From Clostridia bacterium (GTDB taxonomy: Bacteria > Bacillota > Clostridia > Christensenellales > Borkfalkiaceae), in the NCBI GenBank assembly GCA_014805025.1, contig JAAUYR010000021.1:21639-85638 (forward strand): a stretch of DNA of 64,000 nt, read 5' to 3'. Positions 49,381-58,558 of this stretch are shown here, piece by piece. Under the pieces are notes generated by a model that was not told the origin of the DNA, did no database searches, and worked only from the letters and a program-made list of their open reading frames with translations. The position numbers and the translations under genes are program-made. How positions within the stretch are numbered: position 1 is the stretch's first letter; the number at the start of each line of letters is the position of its first letter.

Positions 49381-50412
49381 TTACCTCTGAACTCTGCCGC
49401 TGCCGTCGCCGCCTGCAAGCGCCTCTACCTCCTTGCGCGATACAAGGTTGAAGTCGCCGGGAATTGTGTGCTTCAAAGCCGATGCCGCAACGCCGAATTC
49501 AAGAGCGGACTTGAAGTCCTTTCCGTCCAGGAAGCCCGTAATAACGCCGCCGGCAAAGCTGTCGCCGCCGCCTACGCGGTCAACTATGGGGTGAAGCGAA
49601 TAGGTCTTGGAGTGATAGAATTCTTTGGTTGCCGCATTGTAAATACAAGCCGACCAGCCGTTATCCGAAGCCGAGTGGCTTACGCGCAGCGAAGAAATTG
49701 CATACTTGAAGCCAAGGTCTTTGCACATTCTTTCGAAGATATCCTTGTAACCTGCAAGCTCCAAATCACCGCTCGTTACGTCGGTCTTGCCGGGCTTATA
49801 TCCCAACACGAGGTCTGCGTCCTCTTCGTTGCCGATGCAGACGTCAACGTATTTCATAAGGTTGGTCATAACCTTTTTAGCCTTTTCGCTCGACCACAGC
49901 TTTTTACGGAAGTTGAGGTCAACCGAAACGGTAACGCCGTGTTTTTTAGCGGCTTTCAAAGCCTCTTCCGTGAGCACTGCCGCGCTGTCGGAAACGGCCG
50001 GAGTGATGCCCGTAAAGTGGAACCAGTCCGCGCCCTTGAAGATTGCGTCGAAGTCGAAGTCCTTTGCGGTTGCGGTGGTAATAGATGAATGTGCTCTGTC
50101 GTAAACGACCTTGGAAGGTCTTATGGACGCGCCCGTTTCAAGGTAGTAAATACCGAGTCTTTCGCCGCATTTTGCAATGTGGCAGGTTTCAACGCCGTAC
50201 TTTCTGAGCGATGCTATTGCGCACTCGCCAAGCTCGTTATCGGGCACTGCGGTTACGAACTCCGCGTTATGACCGTAGTTGGCGCAGGATACCGCAACGT
50301 TTGCCTCGCCGCCGCCGTAGTTGATATCGAACTCGTCGGCCTGAATAAACTTTTCGTTGTTGGGGGTTGAAAGACGAAGCATAATTTCGCCCATGGTTAC
50401 GATTTTTTTCAT
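49381..50412 (-). CDS. kdgK: 2-keto-3-deoxygluconate kinase
   Basis: The 343-residue PfkB-family kinase phosphorylates KDG to KDPG with ATP. It has GGGEANVAVSCANYG near the N-terminus and the C-terminal catalytic motif RVGGGDSFAGGVI with its Asp base. The substrate is inferred from its place between eda and the uronate genes and from sequence pattern; fructokinase is less likely. A family 1 repeat lies upstream, between it and eda. Confidence 0.93.
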   Translation of the reverse strand: MKKIVTMGEIMLRLSTPNNEKFIQADEFDINYGGGEANVAVSCANYGHNAEFVTAVPDNELGECAIASLRKYGVETCHIAKCGERLGIYYLETGASIRPSKVVYDRAHSSITTATAKDFDFDAIFKGADWFHFTGITPAVSDSAAVLTEEALKAAKKHGVTVSVDLNFRKKLWSSEKAKKVMTNLMKYVDVCIGNEEDADLVLGYKPGKTDVTSGDLELAGYKDIFERMCKDLGFKYAISSLRVSHSASDNGWSACIYNAATKEFYHSKTYSLHPIVDRVGGGDSFAGGVITGFLDGKDFKSALEFGVAASALKHTIPGDFNLVSRKEVEALAGGDGSGRVQR

Positions 50413-50453
50413 TTTTATTTTCTCCTTAAATTTTTAAATTGTTGTTTCTTCCC

Positions 50454-50570
50454 CGTTGGATAGATATAAGCAAGACAAGGAGCGCGAGGAAAACCCGAAG
50501 GAGCTTACAGAGCGTAAGTAACTGAGGGTTGCCGCAGCGCGACACAGTATTGCGAAGTATATATCCAACG
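50454..50570 (-). repeat. Stop-adjacent hairpin repeat, family 1, copy 5
   Basis: Ends CGTTGGATA / TATCCAACG pair perfectly and again differ from the other copies. Inner AACCC/GGGTT and apical CTTAC-GCTCT-GTAAG are present. It lies seven bases after the eda stop codon. Confidence 0.9.
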
Positions 50571-50577
50571 AAGCTAT

Positions 50578-51567
50578 TTATTTTTTAAGAACTAAATGCA
50601 CAGCAAATCCGCCAAACTCGTGCTTCAAATAAGCCACATTCATAACGCCCTCGGCGTTGTACTTGACGCTCGTTTCGTCAATTTCGAAGCCGCGGAGCTT
50701 CAACTGATATGCGGCGCGCTTAACACTGTTGGTCGCAATAGCTATGTGACCCATCTTGCCGCGGAAAGGTTTTTTCATCATCTCCATATAAGTCGACGAG
50801 AAAACCGAGCTGTTGCCGACCTTTTTCTCGAAGCCGAACGCCCTGCCGAACTCGTCGGCAACGGCTTCCGCCTCCTCGGGGTTAGCGCAGTTAAGTCCGA
50901 CGTGAACCATTGTAAAGCCGAGCATTTTATCGATAGCCTCGCGGCAAAGCTTTGTTATGCCCGCCCAGTCGCCGGCGTTTACGAGCGCCGGAGGAACTAT
51001 CCAACTTCCGCCGCAGCAAACTACTTTTTTGTACGAGAGATAATTATTGAGATTATCCGCCGTAACGCCGCCCGTGGGCATAAAGCGCATCGTAGTGTAC
51101 GGGCCGCATACCGCCTTAATGTACGCAAGTCCGCCGGCCTGCTCCGCAGGGAAGAATTTGGCAAAATCAAGCCCCAGCTCCAAAGCCTGCTCAATCTCGC
51201 TTGCCGAGGAAAGCCCCGGCGCAAACGGCACGCCCTTATCAAGGCAATGCTTTACGACAACGGGATTAAGCCCCGGCGCTACGCAGAACTTCGCGCCGGC
51301 TTTTATCGCCGCGTCTGCCTGTGCGCAGGTCAAAACCGTTCCGGCGCCCACAAGCATATCGGGATACGCCTTTGTCATTCTGCGGATAACCTCGTCCGCA
51401 CCCTCGGCACGGAAGGTCACCTCGGCGCAGTTTATACCGCCGTCGCGCAACGCTTTTGCAAGTTTTTCCGCGTCGTCAACGTTATCAAGCTTGATTACGG
51501 GCACTATGCCTACGTTTTCCAGCTCGTCCACAAGCGCGTTAATTTTGTCTTTTACTGTTACTGCCAT
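50578..51567 (-). CDS. eda: KDPG aldolase with C-terminal VOC-like domain
   Basis: The 329-residue enzyme splits KDPG to pyruvate and glyceraldehyde 3-phosphate. The aldolase barrel covers residues 1-212 with Lys137 (AKFFPAEQAGG) as the Schiff-base lysine and the E49VTFR segment. Residues 215-329 (MVHVGLNCANPEEAEAVADEFGR in part, KMGHIAIATNSVKRAAYQL) form an extra glyoxalase/VOC-like domain, so the protein is about 115 residues longer than usual Eda. The role of that domain is unknown; it might bind a metal or a sugar acid. It is preceded by its own promoter. Confidence 0.9.
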   Translation of the reverse strand: MAVTVKDKINALVDELENVGIVPVIKLDNVDDAEKLAKALRDGGINCAEVTFRAEGADEVIRRMTKAYPDMLVGAGTVLTCAQADAAIKAGAKFCVAPGLNPVVVKHCLDKGVPFAPGLSSASEIEQALELGLDFAKFFPAEQAGGLAYIKAVCGPYTTMRFMPTGGVTADNLNNYLSYKKVVCCGGSWIVPPALVNAGDWAGITKLCREAIDKMLGFTMVHVGLNCANPEEAEAVADEFGRAFGFEKKVGNSSVFSSTYMEMMKKPFRGKMGHIAIATNSVKRAAYQLKLRGFEIDETSVKYNAEGVMNVAYLKHEFGGFAVHLVLKK

Positions 51568-51590
51568 TAATTTCCCCCCTTAATTTTTGC

Positions 51591-51605
51591 GTGTAAGTTT
51601 TACAC
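51591..51605. promoter_or_regulatory. Palindromic site in the eda leader
   Basis: GTGTAAGTTTTACAC is an interrupted palindrome between the predicted start of transcription and the eda ATG. GTGTAAG also occurs twice upstream of 38493. It may be an operator; the regulator is unknown. Confidence 0.45.
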
Positions 51606-51633
51606 ACGTTTTGTTATATAATCACACATTACT

Positions 51634-51662
51634 ATTATAATAATGTAAAACAAGCAAGTCCA
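51634..51662 (-). promoter_or_regulatory. Promoter of eda-kdgK and the following genes
   Basis: Minus strand: TGGACT (51657-51662), 17-base spacer, TATAAT (51634-51639). The -35 is weak, as often for regulated promoters. Confidence 0.55.
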
Positions 51663-51715
51663 TATACAAAACGGATATATTTATATACTTTTAGGACATT
51701 CGACAAAATAATATA

Positions 51716-51744
51716 GCGCCGGCGGACTTGTAGTCCGCCGGCGC
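51716..51744 (-). terminator. Terminator of kduD
   Basis: GCGCCGGCGGACT and AGTCCGCCGGCGC pair perfectly, with TATATTATTTTG after it on the minus strand. Confidence 0.8.
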
Positions 51745-51760
51745 GAAAAATTTTTAAATT

Positions 51761-52513
51761 TTATCTGCCGAGCCAGCCGCCGTCAACCGCAAGCGTAAAA
51801 CCGTTGACGTAGTCGGAGGCCGCCGAGGCAAGGAACACCGCCGCGCCCTCCAAATCCGCCGGAGTGCCCCAGCGTCCGGCAGGGATACGCGCGAGAATGT
51901 CCGCGCTGCGCTCTTCGTCCTGCCTTAAAGCTTCGGTGTTGTTGGTTGCCATATAGCCGGGAGCAATGCCGTTTACGTTTATGCCGTACTTAGCCCACTC
52001 GTTTGCAAGGGTCATTGTAATTCCCCTTATAGCCGACTTGGAAGCCGTGTACGAGGGAACGCGTATGCCGCCCTGGTAAGAAAGCATCGAAGCAATATTT
52101 ATTATCTTGCCGCCCGACTTCTGTTTTACGAACTGCTGAGCCACTGCCTGGGTCAGGAAGAACACCGTCTTTAAATTTACGTTGATAACCGAGTCCCAGT
52201 TCTCCTCGGAAAACTCTATGCTGTCCTGGCGCTTGATAATTCCGGCGTTGTTTACAAGGATATCCACGCGTCCGAATTTTTTAAGCGTTTCTTCAACTAT
52301 CGAGGGTATCACCTCGCACGAGCTTAAATCGGCTATAACGTTGTGGAAGTTTGCGCCGAGCATTTCCTTCGTTTCGGTGCTGGGTCTGCGCGAAACGCCG
52401 ATAACCTTTGCGCCCGCCTCAACGAACGCGCGGCAGATGCCCTGGCCGAGGCCAGTGTTGCTGCCCGTAACGATAGCCACTTTACCTTTCAAACTGAAAC
52501 TGTCTAAAATCAT
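51761..52513 (-). CDS. kduD: 2-deoxy-D-gluconate/KDG 3-dehydrogenase (SDR)
   Basis: The 250-residue short-chain dehydrogenase reduces 2,5-diketo-3-deoxygluconate to KDG. It has TGSNTGLG (17-24), NNAG and the catalytic YTASK (about 151-155), with NANG replaced by NVNL-type spacing as in KduD. The start at 52513 is chosen by AAGGAG. Substrate is inferred from the neighbouring kduI, eda and kdgK. Confidence 0.92.
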   Translation of the reverse strand: MILDSFSLKGKVAIVTGSNTGLGQGICRAFVEAGAKVIGVSRRPSTETKEMLGANFHNVIADLSSCEVIPSIVEETLKKFGRVDILVNNAGIIKRQDSIEFSEENWDSVINVNLKTVFFLTQAVAQQFVKQKSGGKIINIASMLSYQGGIRVPSYTASKSAIRGITMTLANEWAKYGINVNGIAPGYMATNNTEALRQDEERSADILARIPAGRWGTPADLEGAAVFLASAASDYVNGFTLAVDGGWLGR

Positions 52514-52569
52514 AATTCTCCTTATCACTCGAAGCGTTACAGCCGCTCCTGCTTTTATTTACTTCGATT

Positions 52570-52598
52570 ATTTTAACACAATTGCTATTTTATTGCAA
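52570..52598 (-). promoter_or_regulatory. Promoter of kduD
   Basis: Minus strand: TTGCAA (52593-52598), 17-base spacer, TAAAAT (52570-52575). Confidence 0.6.
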
Positions 52599-52606
52599 GG
52601 GGGTTT

Positions 52607-53464
52607 TTAATTTTCTTTGTCGAATACTATCTCTTCCCCTGCGCCGATTTCGTATATTTTACCGCGAATTTCAACGTAGACCCCCATATATGACGGGTTT
52701 TTGACCCTTTCGCCGTCAACAGACCAAATTAAGTTTTCGTAAGCCTTGACGTAATCGTAAACCTCGGAGTTCGTCGCAAACCAGATATCTTTGCATGCGG
52801 AAAGCTTTTTTGCGGTGTTTTCTATCAAATCCCAGTTATTATTGTCGTCGAATTCGAAGCTATGCCCCCATATATATAAAAGTTTCGGCTCTCTCGCCTT
52901 AGTCTGCTCTAAGGGCGACGAGCTTATAAATTTATCTACAAGCTCGGGCATAACCGGGTCGGTATGATGGCAAGTAGCTTTAAGCCGAAGCCAGTCGCGA
53001 GGAATATCGAAAGAGTGCGTAACCTCGGTAGTTCGGGCATATATGACGCCCAATTGCTTCAAAGCCGCCACAACTTCGTCGTTGTAGCCGCCGTAAGCGT
53101 AAGCCATTCCGCGGACTATTCGTCCGAATTTGCTTTCGAGATAAACGCGGTTCTGTACCACTTCGTTTATTGCCTGGGGCAGAGGCACTTTATCCAAAAA
53201 CAGATGTCTTTCGCCGTGCAAAGCAATTTCGTGTCCGCAGGAAGAAAACGTTTTTATAAGCCTGTCCTCGGGCAGCCTGCGCGTCCATTTCTTATTTATA
53301 AATTCGGGGTTGTTCAGGTTGAACGTCGCCTTAATTCCGTACTTGTCGAATATCGACATAAGCCGGATATCGGCCTCGGCGCCGTCGTCGTAGCTGAACG
53401 TTGCCGCCTTAGCCTTGCCGCCCGGAAAGCGCATATACTTTTCTTCGTGCATTTTCATCCACAT
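52607..53464 (-). CDS. Polysaccharide deacetylase family protein
   Basis: The 285-residue protein has the NodB fold: TFSYDDGAEADI (catalytic Asp-Asp), HEIALHGERHLF (His-x-x-x-His metal motif) and late WGHSFEF. It probably removes acetyl groups from a sugar oligomer. No signal peptide is seen, so it may act on imported oligosaccharides. The ATG at 53464 overlaps the end of the MATE gene by ten bases and follows GGAGG. Confidence 0.88.
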   Translation of the reverse strand: MWMKMHEEKYMRFPGGKAKAATFSYDDGAEADIRLMSIFDKYGIKATFNLNNPEFINKKWTRRLPEDRLIKTFSSCGHEIALHGERHLFLDKVPLPQAINEVVQNRVYLESKFGRIVRGMAYAYGGYNDEVVAALKQLGVIYARTTEVTHSFDIPRDWLRLKATCHHTDPVMPELVDKFISSSPLEQTKAREPKLLYIWGHSFEFDDNNNWDLIENTAKKLSACKDIWFATNSEVYDYVKAYENLIWSVDGERVKNPSYMGVYVEIRGKIYEIGAGEEIVFDKEN

Positions 53465-54900
53465 AGTTTTTCCTCCTCCGCTGCCGGCTCTTCACGCAAA
53501 AGACCGGAAGATTTTTTCCACCTGCCGGAAAGCAATCTCGCCCCGAAAAGCAAGCCGCGCAGTCCCCAGTCGGAGACCATACCTATCCAAAGCCCCAAAG
53601 CGCCAAGCCGCGCGCCGACCCAGTCGCAGGTCAAAATATAGCACAGCCCCACGCGCATTAAAAGCATTGAAGCAACCGCCGCAAACATTACGTACCGCAT
53701 ATCGGAATTTGCTTTGAGCATTGCCGGAAGCCCGAACGACAGCGGATAGGTTATAAACTGCAAGGGCAGGCACAGTAAAAGACAGTTCCAGGCAATTTCG
53801 CGCGCCTCGCCGGAAATATTGTAAAAATTGAGCAACAACGGAGAAAGCGCAAAGGTAACCGCAACGCAGGCGGTGTTACCCACGTAAGAAATCAGCAGCA
53901 TTTTTTTCATATAATACTTGACCTGATTAATGCTGCCCGTGCCCACGGCCTGACCGGTAACCGTCAAAATTGCCGTATTTATGCCGTTGCCGACAATGGA
54001 GCTTACGGTATTTATGTTATAAGCTACCGAGTTTGCCGAAGTCTGAAAGTTTGTAACCACTCCGTCAACCACAACGTTGTAGCTTGCAATAGAGATAAAA
54101 ACTATTACGAGAATTTTTCCGAGCTGGAAAAAGCTGTTCTCTATGCCGCTGGGGATACCGAGCTTTAAAATATTTTTAAGCTGCGCGCCGTCAAAGCGGA
54201 ATTTTTCTATAATTTTTATTCTGACGAGGTTACTTTTCCGCGTCATTAAAAACATAGTAAAAAACGCCGGGAAGATACGCGCAAGAAAAGTGCCGAGCGC
54301 AACTCCGGCAATTCCCATATTCAAGCCGTAAATGAAAACGGCGTTGAAGCCAACGTTCAGGCAAAAGCTTATTATTCCCGAAATCATTGTGTTCATGCTT
54401 TTGCGCTGTGCCCTGAGCAGCGCCGCGCACGCGTTGAACACGGCAAGGAACGGAAACGAAGCCGCGATTATATAAAAATAAGTATACGCATTTTGTCTTG
54501 TGTTTTCCCCGGCGTCACCGAAAAGCAGATTTATAAGCTGGTGGTTGAGCCCCATGCAAAGCGCCGTTATCACCAGCGAAAACAAAATCATTATAACTAT
54601 GAGTTGCTTTGCGCTTTTGTTTGCTTCCTCAACCTTGTTTGCGCCAATGAGCTGCGAGGTTATTACCGCGCCGCCCACGCCGAATGCAGAAAACAAATGT
54701 ATAAGCAAATTGGAAATCTGGTCGACGTCGGTTATCGCCGTTAAAATATCATCGCCGGCGCCGCTCTTTGCATACGAGGCCATAAGCCCGTCTATCATAC
54801 CGAGCGACATAGACAGCGCCGACTCGATACATATAGGTATTATCAGCAGTGCAAGCGCCTTTGCCGTAAACAGCGTGTACTGTTCCTTATTTGCTTTCAT
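53455..54900 (-). CDS. MATE family efflux transporter
   Basis: The protein (481 residues from MKANKEQ) has about 12 membrane spans in two similar halves, as in MATE antiporters; ITSQLIGANKVEEANKSAKQ in the first half and a similar VTGQAVGTGSINQVK in the second are family-like. The substrate is unknown; it may export a drug or metabolite. Its ATG overlaps the GH43 stop (ATGA), so both are one operon. Confidence 0.9.
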   Translation of the reverse strand: MKANKEQYTLFTAKALALLIIPICIESALSMSLGMIDGLMASYAKSGAGDDILTAITDVDQISNLLIHLFSAFGVGGAVITSQLIGANKVEEANKSAKQLIVIMILFSLVITALCMGLNHQLINLLFGDAGENTRQNAYTYFYIIAASFPFLAVFNACAALLRAQRKSMNTMISGIISFCLNVGFNAVFIYGLNMGIAGVALGTFLARIFPAFFTMFLMTRKSNLVRIKIIEKFRFDGAQLKNILKLGIPSGIENSFFQLGKILVIVFISIASYNVVVDGVVTNFQTSANSVAYNINTVSSIVGNGINTAILTVTGQAVGTGSINQVKYYMKKMLLISYVGNTACVAVTFALSPLLLNFYNISGEAREIAWNCLLLCLPLQFITYPLSFGLPAMLKANSDMRYVMFAAVASMLLMRVGLCYILTCDWVGARLGALGLWIGMVSDWGLRGLLFGARLLSGRWKKSSGLLREEPAAEEEKLCG

Positions 54901-56405
54901 CAGTCCTTGCTCACGCGGCTGTCCGTGCACACCACGCGGAAAAATTTAAAGGTCGCGCTGCCGCGGCTTTCTGCGTTACTTCGGGCATATATGCCTATCT
55001 TTGCGCCCGTCCACACTCCGGGAGCGGCGTAAAACTTGTGCGTGAACGCACTTCCGCCAAAGGTGAATTTATAGGCGAGCCTGTGCGTATTTTCGTACTT
55101 TGCGGACATCTGGAACGTAACGTAATTTTCGTCGTACGGCTGACTTTTTGCAAGCGTTTCGTCCTCGCCGCCGCCTATCTCGCCCTTGCGTATTTCAAGA
55201 TAGTTCTGCCCGTCGCGCCTTACCACGCAGATATAGGAATACTCCTGCCCGAACACGACAAAGCCCACCTCGTCGCCGTCGTTTTCCAGGTTCAACCTGC
55301 ACTTGGCCTTAGCGGAAAAGTTCTTGTAAAGTATCTTTTGCATAAACAGTTGCGGCACGTCCGCAAGCGAATTGCCCCCGTAATATGCGCAGTTTAAGCG
55401 CAATCCGTTCTTAAACGAGTACCAGTTATCGCCGCGGTTTGCAGGGGTTTGCCATACAAGCGAAAGCTTGTCGCCGTCGAACTCGTCCGAGGGCTCTATG
55501 CCGTAACCCGTGCTTACGTTTACGGGGTATTCCCCGAATTGCACGGGGTTGCCGGGCAGGTTATCGTCGTGACACTCGCCGCAGAACACCCAGTCGTTTC
55601 TCCACTCGGCAGGCTGCAAATGCACCACCCTGCCGTAAGCGCCCATCTGCTGAAAGTGCATAAACGCCCACTTCTCGCCGCTGTCGTCAAGGTCGATAAG
55701 CGCGCCCTGATGAGGGCCGTTTATCTCCGTTCCGCCCTGCACCATAATAATCTTGGTCTGGTACGGGCCGTAAACGTTTTCCGAGCGCAAGGCGACCTGC
55801 CAGCCCGTGCCGACACCGCCGGCCGGCGCAAGTATGTAAAAATATTTGCCGCGAGTGTAAAACTTGGGGCCCTCGATATTCGGAGAAATGTCGTGCCCGT
55901 CGTAAATAATTTTGTAGCCGTCCGCCGCCGTTTTAAGCTCGGCGTCCGTTTCGAAGAGCGCAAGCTTGGAGTTGAAGCCTATGCGGCTTTTTGCAAACGC
56001 AATGGCAACGTAGCACTTCCCGTCCGCCCAGACGGGGCAGGGGTCTTCGTAGCCCTTGCCGAGTAGCAGCGGACGAAGCAGCGACCACTTGCCGTACGGG
56101 TCGGACGTTTCCGAAACGAAAATACCCTCGTCTGGGAAAGGAATAAGGCAATAAAACTTGCCGTCGTGATAGCGCAAAGAGGGCGCCCACGCGCCGTGGC
56201 CGTGCTGCACCTCGTTGAACCGCTCGAAGGGAATTTCGGGCAGAACGTAGTTTATAAGCTCCCACTCCACCAGGTTTTTGGAGTGCAGAACGGGCACTCC
56301 CGGAACGTGGTTGAAGCTTGAAGCCACCATATAAAAATCATCGCCGACGCGGATAACGTCGGGGTCGGAATAATCTGATAAAATAACGGGATTCTGATAC
56401 TGCAT
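54900..56405 (-). CDS. GH43 family glycosidase (beta-xylosidase/arabinofuranosidase)
   Basis: The 501-residue enzyme has the GH43 five-bladed propeller with catalytic-type acidic residues in DYSDPDVIRVGDDFY (Asp14), YEDPCPVWADGKCY and EGPKFYTRGKYFY, plus a C-terminal beta-sandwich (from about 310) like DUF1349. It likely splits xylose or arabinose from plant oligosaccharides. There is no signal peptide, so the action is cytoplasmic. It starts the GH43-MATE-deacetylase operon with a clear promoter. Confidence 0.9.
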   Translation of the reverse strand: MQYQNPVILSDYSDPDVIRVGDDFYMVASSFNHVPGVPVLHSKNLVEWELINYVLPEIPFERFNEVQHGHGAWAPSLRYHDGKFYCLIPFPDEGIFVSETSDPYGKWSLLRPLLLGKGYEDPCPVWADGKCYVAIAFAKSRIGFNSKLALFETDAELKTAADGYKIIYDGHDISPNIEGPKFYTRGKYFYILAPAGGVGTGWQVALRSENVYGPYQTKIIMVQGGTEINGPHQGALIDLDDSGEKWAFMHFQQMGAYGRVVHLQPAEWRNDWVFCGECHDDNLPGNPVQFGEYPVNVSTGYGIEPSDEFDGDKLSLVWQTPANRGDNWYSFKNGLRLNCAYYGGNSLADVPQLFMQKILYKNFSAKAKCRLNLENDGDEVGFVVFGQEYSYICVVRRDGQNYLEIRKGEIGGGEDETLAKSQPYDENYVTFQMSAKYENTHRLAYKFTFGGSAFTHKFYAAPGVWTGAKIGIYARSNAESRGSATFKFFRVVCTDSRVSKD

Positions 56406-56428
56406 CTTTTGCTCCTTAATTGAAAGGC

Positions 56429-56457
56429 ATTATACCACCACTGCGGAAAATTATCAA
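56429..56457 (-). promoter_or_regulatory. Promoter of the GH43 operon
   Basis: Minus strand: TTGATA (56452-56457), 17-base spacer, TATAAT (56429-56434), then AAGGAG before the ATG. Confidence 0.8.
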
Positions 56458-56479
56458 GGCTTTGACGGATAAAAAATAA

Positions 56480-56504
56480 AGCGCGCCGCTTTTTAAGCGG
56501 CGCG
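56480..56504 (-). terminator. Terminator of the membrane hydrolase gene
   Basis: GCGCGCCGCTT and AAGCGGCGCGC pair around a short T-rich loop, just after the stop codon of the alpha/beta hydrolase gene. Confidence 0.8.
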
Positions 56505-56513
56505 CTTCGGTTT

Positions 56514-58547
56514 TTACATGAGAGGCAAGTAAGTTACCGTGTTGGTTATAGACATCATTATGAATATAAGACAGGTTACGAACGAGCCTAAGTAAACCTT
56601 GCCGGTTTTGTTGTAGAAGTAACGGTTGAAAATAGGCAGCAGTATCATCATAGGCACGACGCCCCAAAGCAGGTTTACGTACAGCCAGTTCGTAGTGAGC
56701 CATACCGCGCCGGTTGCGGCAAACACGACGTACTGCAAAAAGATTATTGCAATAAGTCCGAGCGAGTTCGCCACGCACGCGATAACCATACTGCCGACTT
56801 TGCCCCAGCGCGCGTTGCGCATAGAGCAGTTGACCCTTACCGAGTTCGTGAAATAGAACAGGAAGAACAGCGGCATATACATAAGCGCGAGCACTAATAT
56901 TCGCCAGCTTGTGCTGAACATAAACGGCCTTGCGCATACGAAGAAGAATCGAGGGTCGATATGGAATATCAGATACAGGATATCTATAATCGCGTAGAAC
57001 GAGCAGAAAAGTATAAACGCGAGCAGCAACATTTTTAAAACGTTGGTCGGCTTTTCTTTAAGGTTAATTAGCGTTGCGCCGCGCTTTCTGTGTCTTACGA
57101 AATGCGCTATAAGGAACAGGCTCATACCCAACGCTCCGTTCACAAGCGACCAGAGCATAACCGCGTTAGTCATTCGCTGAGGGAACAGCCAGGTAAGACC
57201 GCCGGCCGCCTCGCTTACGCCCGAGGTCAGAGCGTCCGCCGAAAGCGTTGCCATCCAGTTGTACGAGAACAACGCGAACACCGCGCAGACTACGAATATA
57301 CCCCAGAATATCAGCTTATCAACCCACGAATCGTTGTGGCTCATGGGCTGCGGCTCGTGCACGGCCGTAGCAAAGAATTTGGTGCGTAAAAGCAGCGCGC
57401 CCTCGGCAAGTACGAACAGGAACATTCCGGCAAGATACAGACCCTGGAATATCTCCTTGACCCACCATACCTGGTTGCCCGTGGAAAGCTTGCTTTCGCC
57501 GACAGCTTCCTCGAAAACGTAATCGAAGAACTCTATCATGTGCGCAATAGATTCGTTATCGTACGGTTGCAGGCCGTGAACGGTCTTTTCGTTGTGCACG
57601 ACGCGGAAGGAATAATCGTCGGGAGAACCGTAATAATCGTCTATTACGACCTCGGTTACGAAGTTCTCTTCCGAGTTTTCGTGCGCATATATGCCCGAGT
57701 TAACGACGTTTATCGCCGAAATCGTATAGCGCATATCCGAGTAGTCGAGCGAGGTCGCATTCTCCTTATCAACGACGGTGCTCGTGCCCTCGTTCTGGTA
57801 CGCGCCCTCGTCGTATCTCGCGTAAGCAAGCCCGACGTTGCAGTGAAGATTTTTAAGCACGCGCATGTTGCTGTCGGTCAGGTTGCCGTTGCGGACGTAG
57901 CCCGATATGTACGCAGACTGAATTTTTTGGTTGTTGTAAGTGCCGTACTTGGACATTGCGTAAATGCACGCGTTGCCGCCTGCGGAGTGTCCCGCAATGC
58001 CGACGTTGTTAAAGTCGATATAGTCGAAGTTTACGCCGTTGCCGTTTTCGTCCGTTTGGGTAACGTGCTCTATTATTGCGAACAAGCCGTAGCCTGCGGC
58101 TGCCGCGCTTTGGTCGGTGGAGCTGGACTCGCCCTGACTGTACGGGTCGAGGCAGACAACCGCATAACCGCGACGGGAAAGCTCGACGTTGTAGGCCGCC
58201 TGTGTTTCCTTGGTACGCTGATAGCCGGGGCACACGATAACGCAGGGAACTTTGTTATCCTTCGCGACCTTTATGGCCTTTGTAGGCTTGTAAACGTCGG
58301 CAACGACCCAGGTCTTTTCGCCCGTTTTAAGCTTGAACGAAGAAACTTGTACCGTGCCCCAGCTTGTGTTTACCGCAAAGGCAAACAGCGTGCCGATAAA
58401 TATCAGGCAGACAGCTAACGCCATAAGCCATTTGGATTTATCTTTAATGACATCATTAAAGAATTTTTTAAGTACCGCGCCGCATTTTACGAAAAAGTTT
58501 TTAAGCTTTTCCTTAAACGGCACTTTCTGTACGTTTTCATTTTCCAT
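56514..58547 (-). CDS. Membrane-bound alpha/beta hydrolase
   Basis: The 677-residue protein has one N-terminal span (about 39-60), an extracellular alpha/beta hydrolase domain (about 65-355) with the nucleophile elbow GHSAGG (186-191, Ser188) and a core VCPGYQR segment, and then about eight C-terminal spans. The combination suggests an esterase or peptidase attached to a membrane domain, perhaps acting on acylated sugars at the cell surface. Substrate is unknown. It follows the GLUG surface lipoprotein gene by 11 bases. Confidence 0.83.
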   Translation of the reverse strand: MENENVQKVPFKEKLKNFFVKCGAVLKKFFNDVIKDKSKWLMALAVCLIFIGTLFAFAVNTSWGTVQVSSFKLKTGEKTWVVADVYKPTKAIKVAKDNKVPCVIVCPGYQRTKETQAAYNVELSRRGYAVVCLDPYSQGESSSTDQSAAAAGYGLFAIIEHVTQTDENGNGVNFDYIDFNNVGIAGHSAGGNACIYAMSKYGTYNNQKIQSAYISGYVRNGNLTDSNMRVLKNLHCNVGLAYARYDEGAYQNEGTSTVVDKENATSLDYSDMRYTISAINVVNSGIYAHENSEENFVTEVVIDDYYGSPDDYSFRVVHNEKTVHGLQPYDNESIAHMIEFFDYVFEEAVGESKLSTGNQVWWVKEIFQGLYLAGMFLFVLAEGALLLRTKFFATAVHEPQPMSHNDSWVDKLIFWGIFVVCAVFALFSYNWMATLSADALTSGVSEAAGGLTWLFPQRMTNAVMLWSLVNGALGMSLFLIAHFVRHRKRGATLINLKEKPTNVLKMLLLAFILFCSFYAIIDILYLIFHIDPRFFFVCARPFMFSTSWRILVLALMYMPLFFLFYFTNSVRVNCSMRNARWGKVGSMVIACVANSLGLIAIIFLQYVVFAATGAVWLTTNWLYVNLLWGVVPMMILLPIFNRYFYNKTGKVYLGSFVTCLIFIMMSITNTVTYLPLM

Positions 58548-58558
58548 AATTTTTCCCC

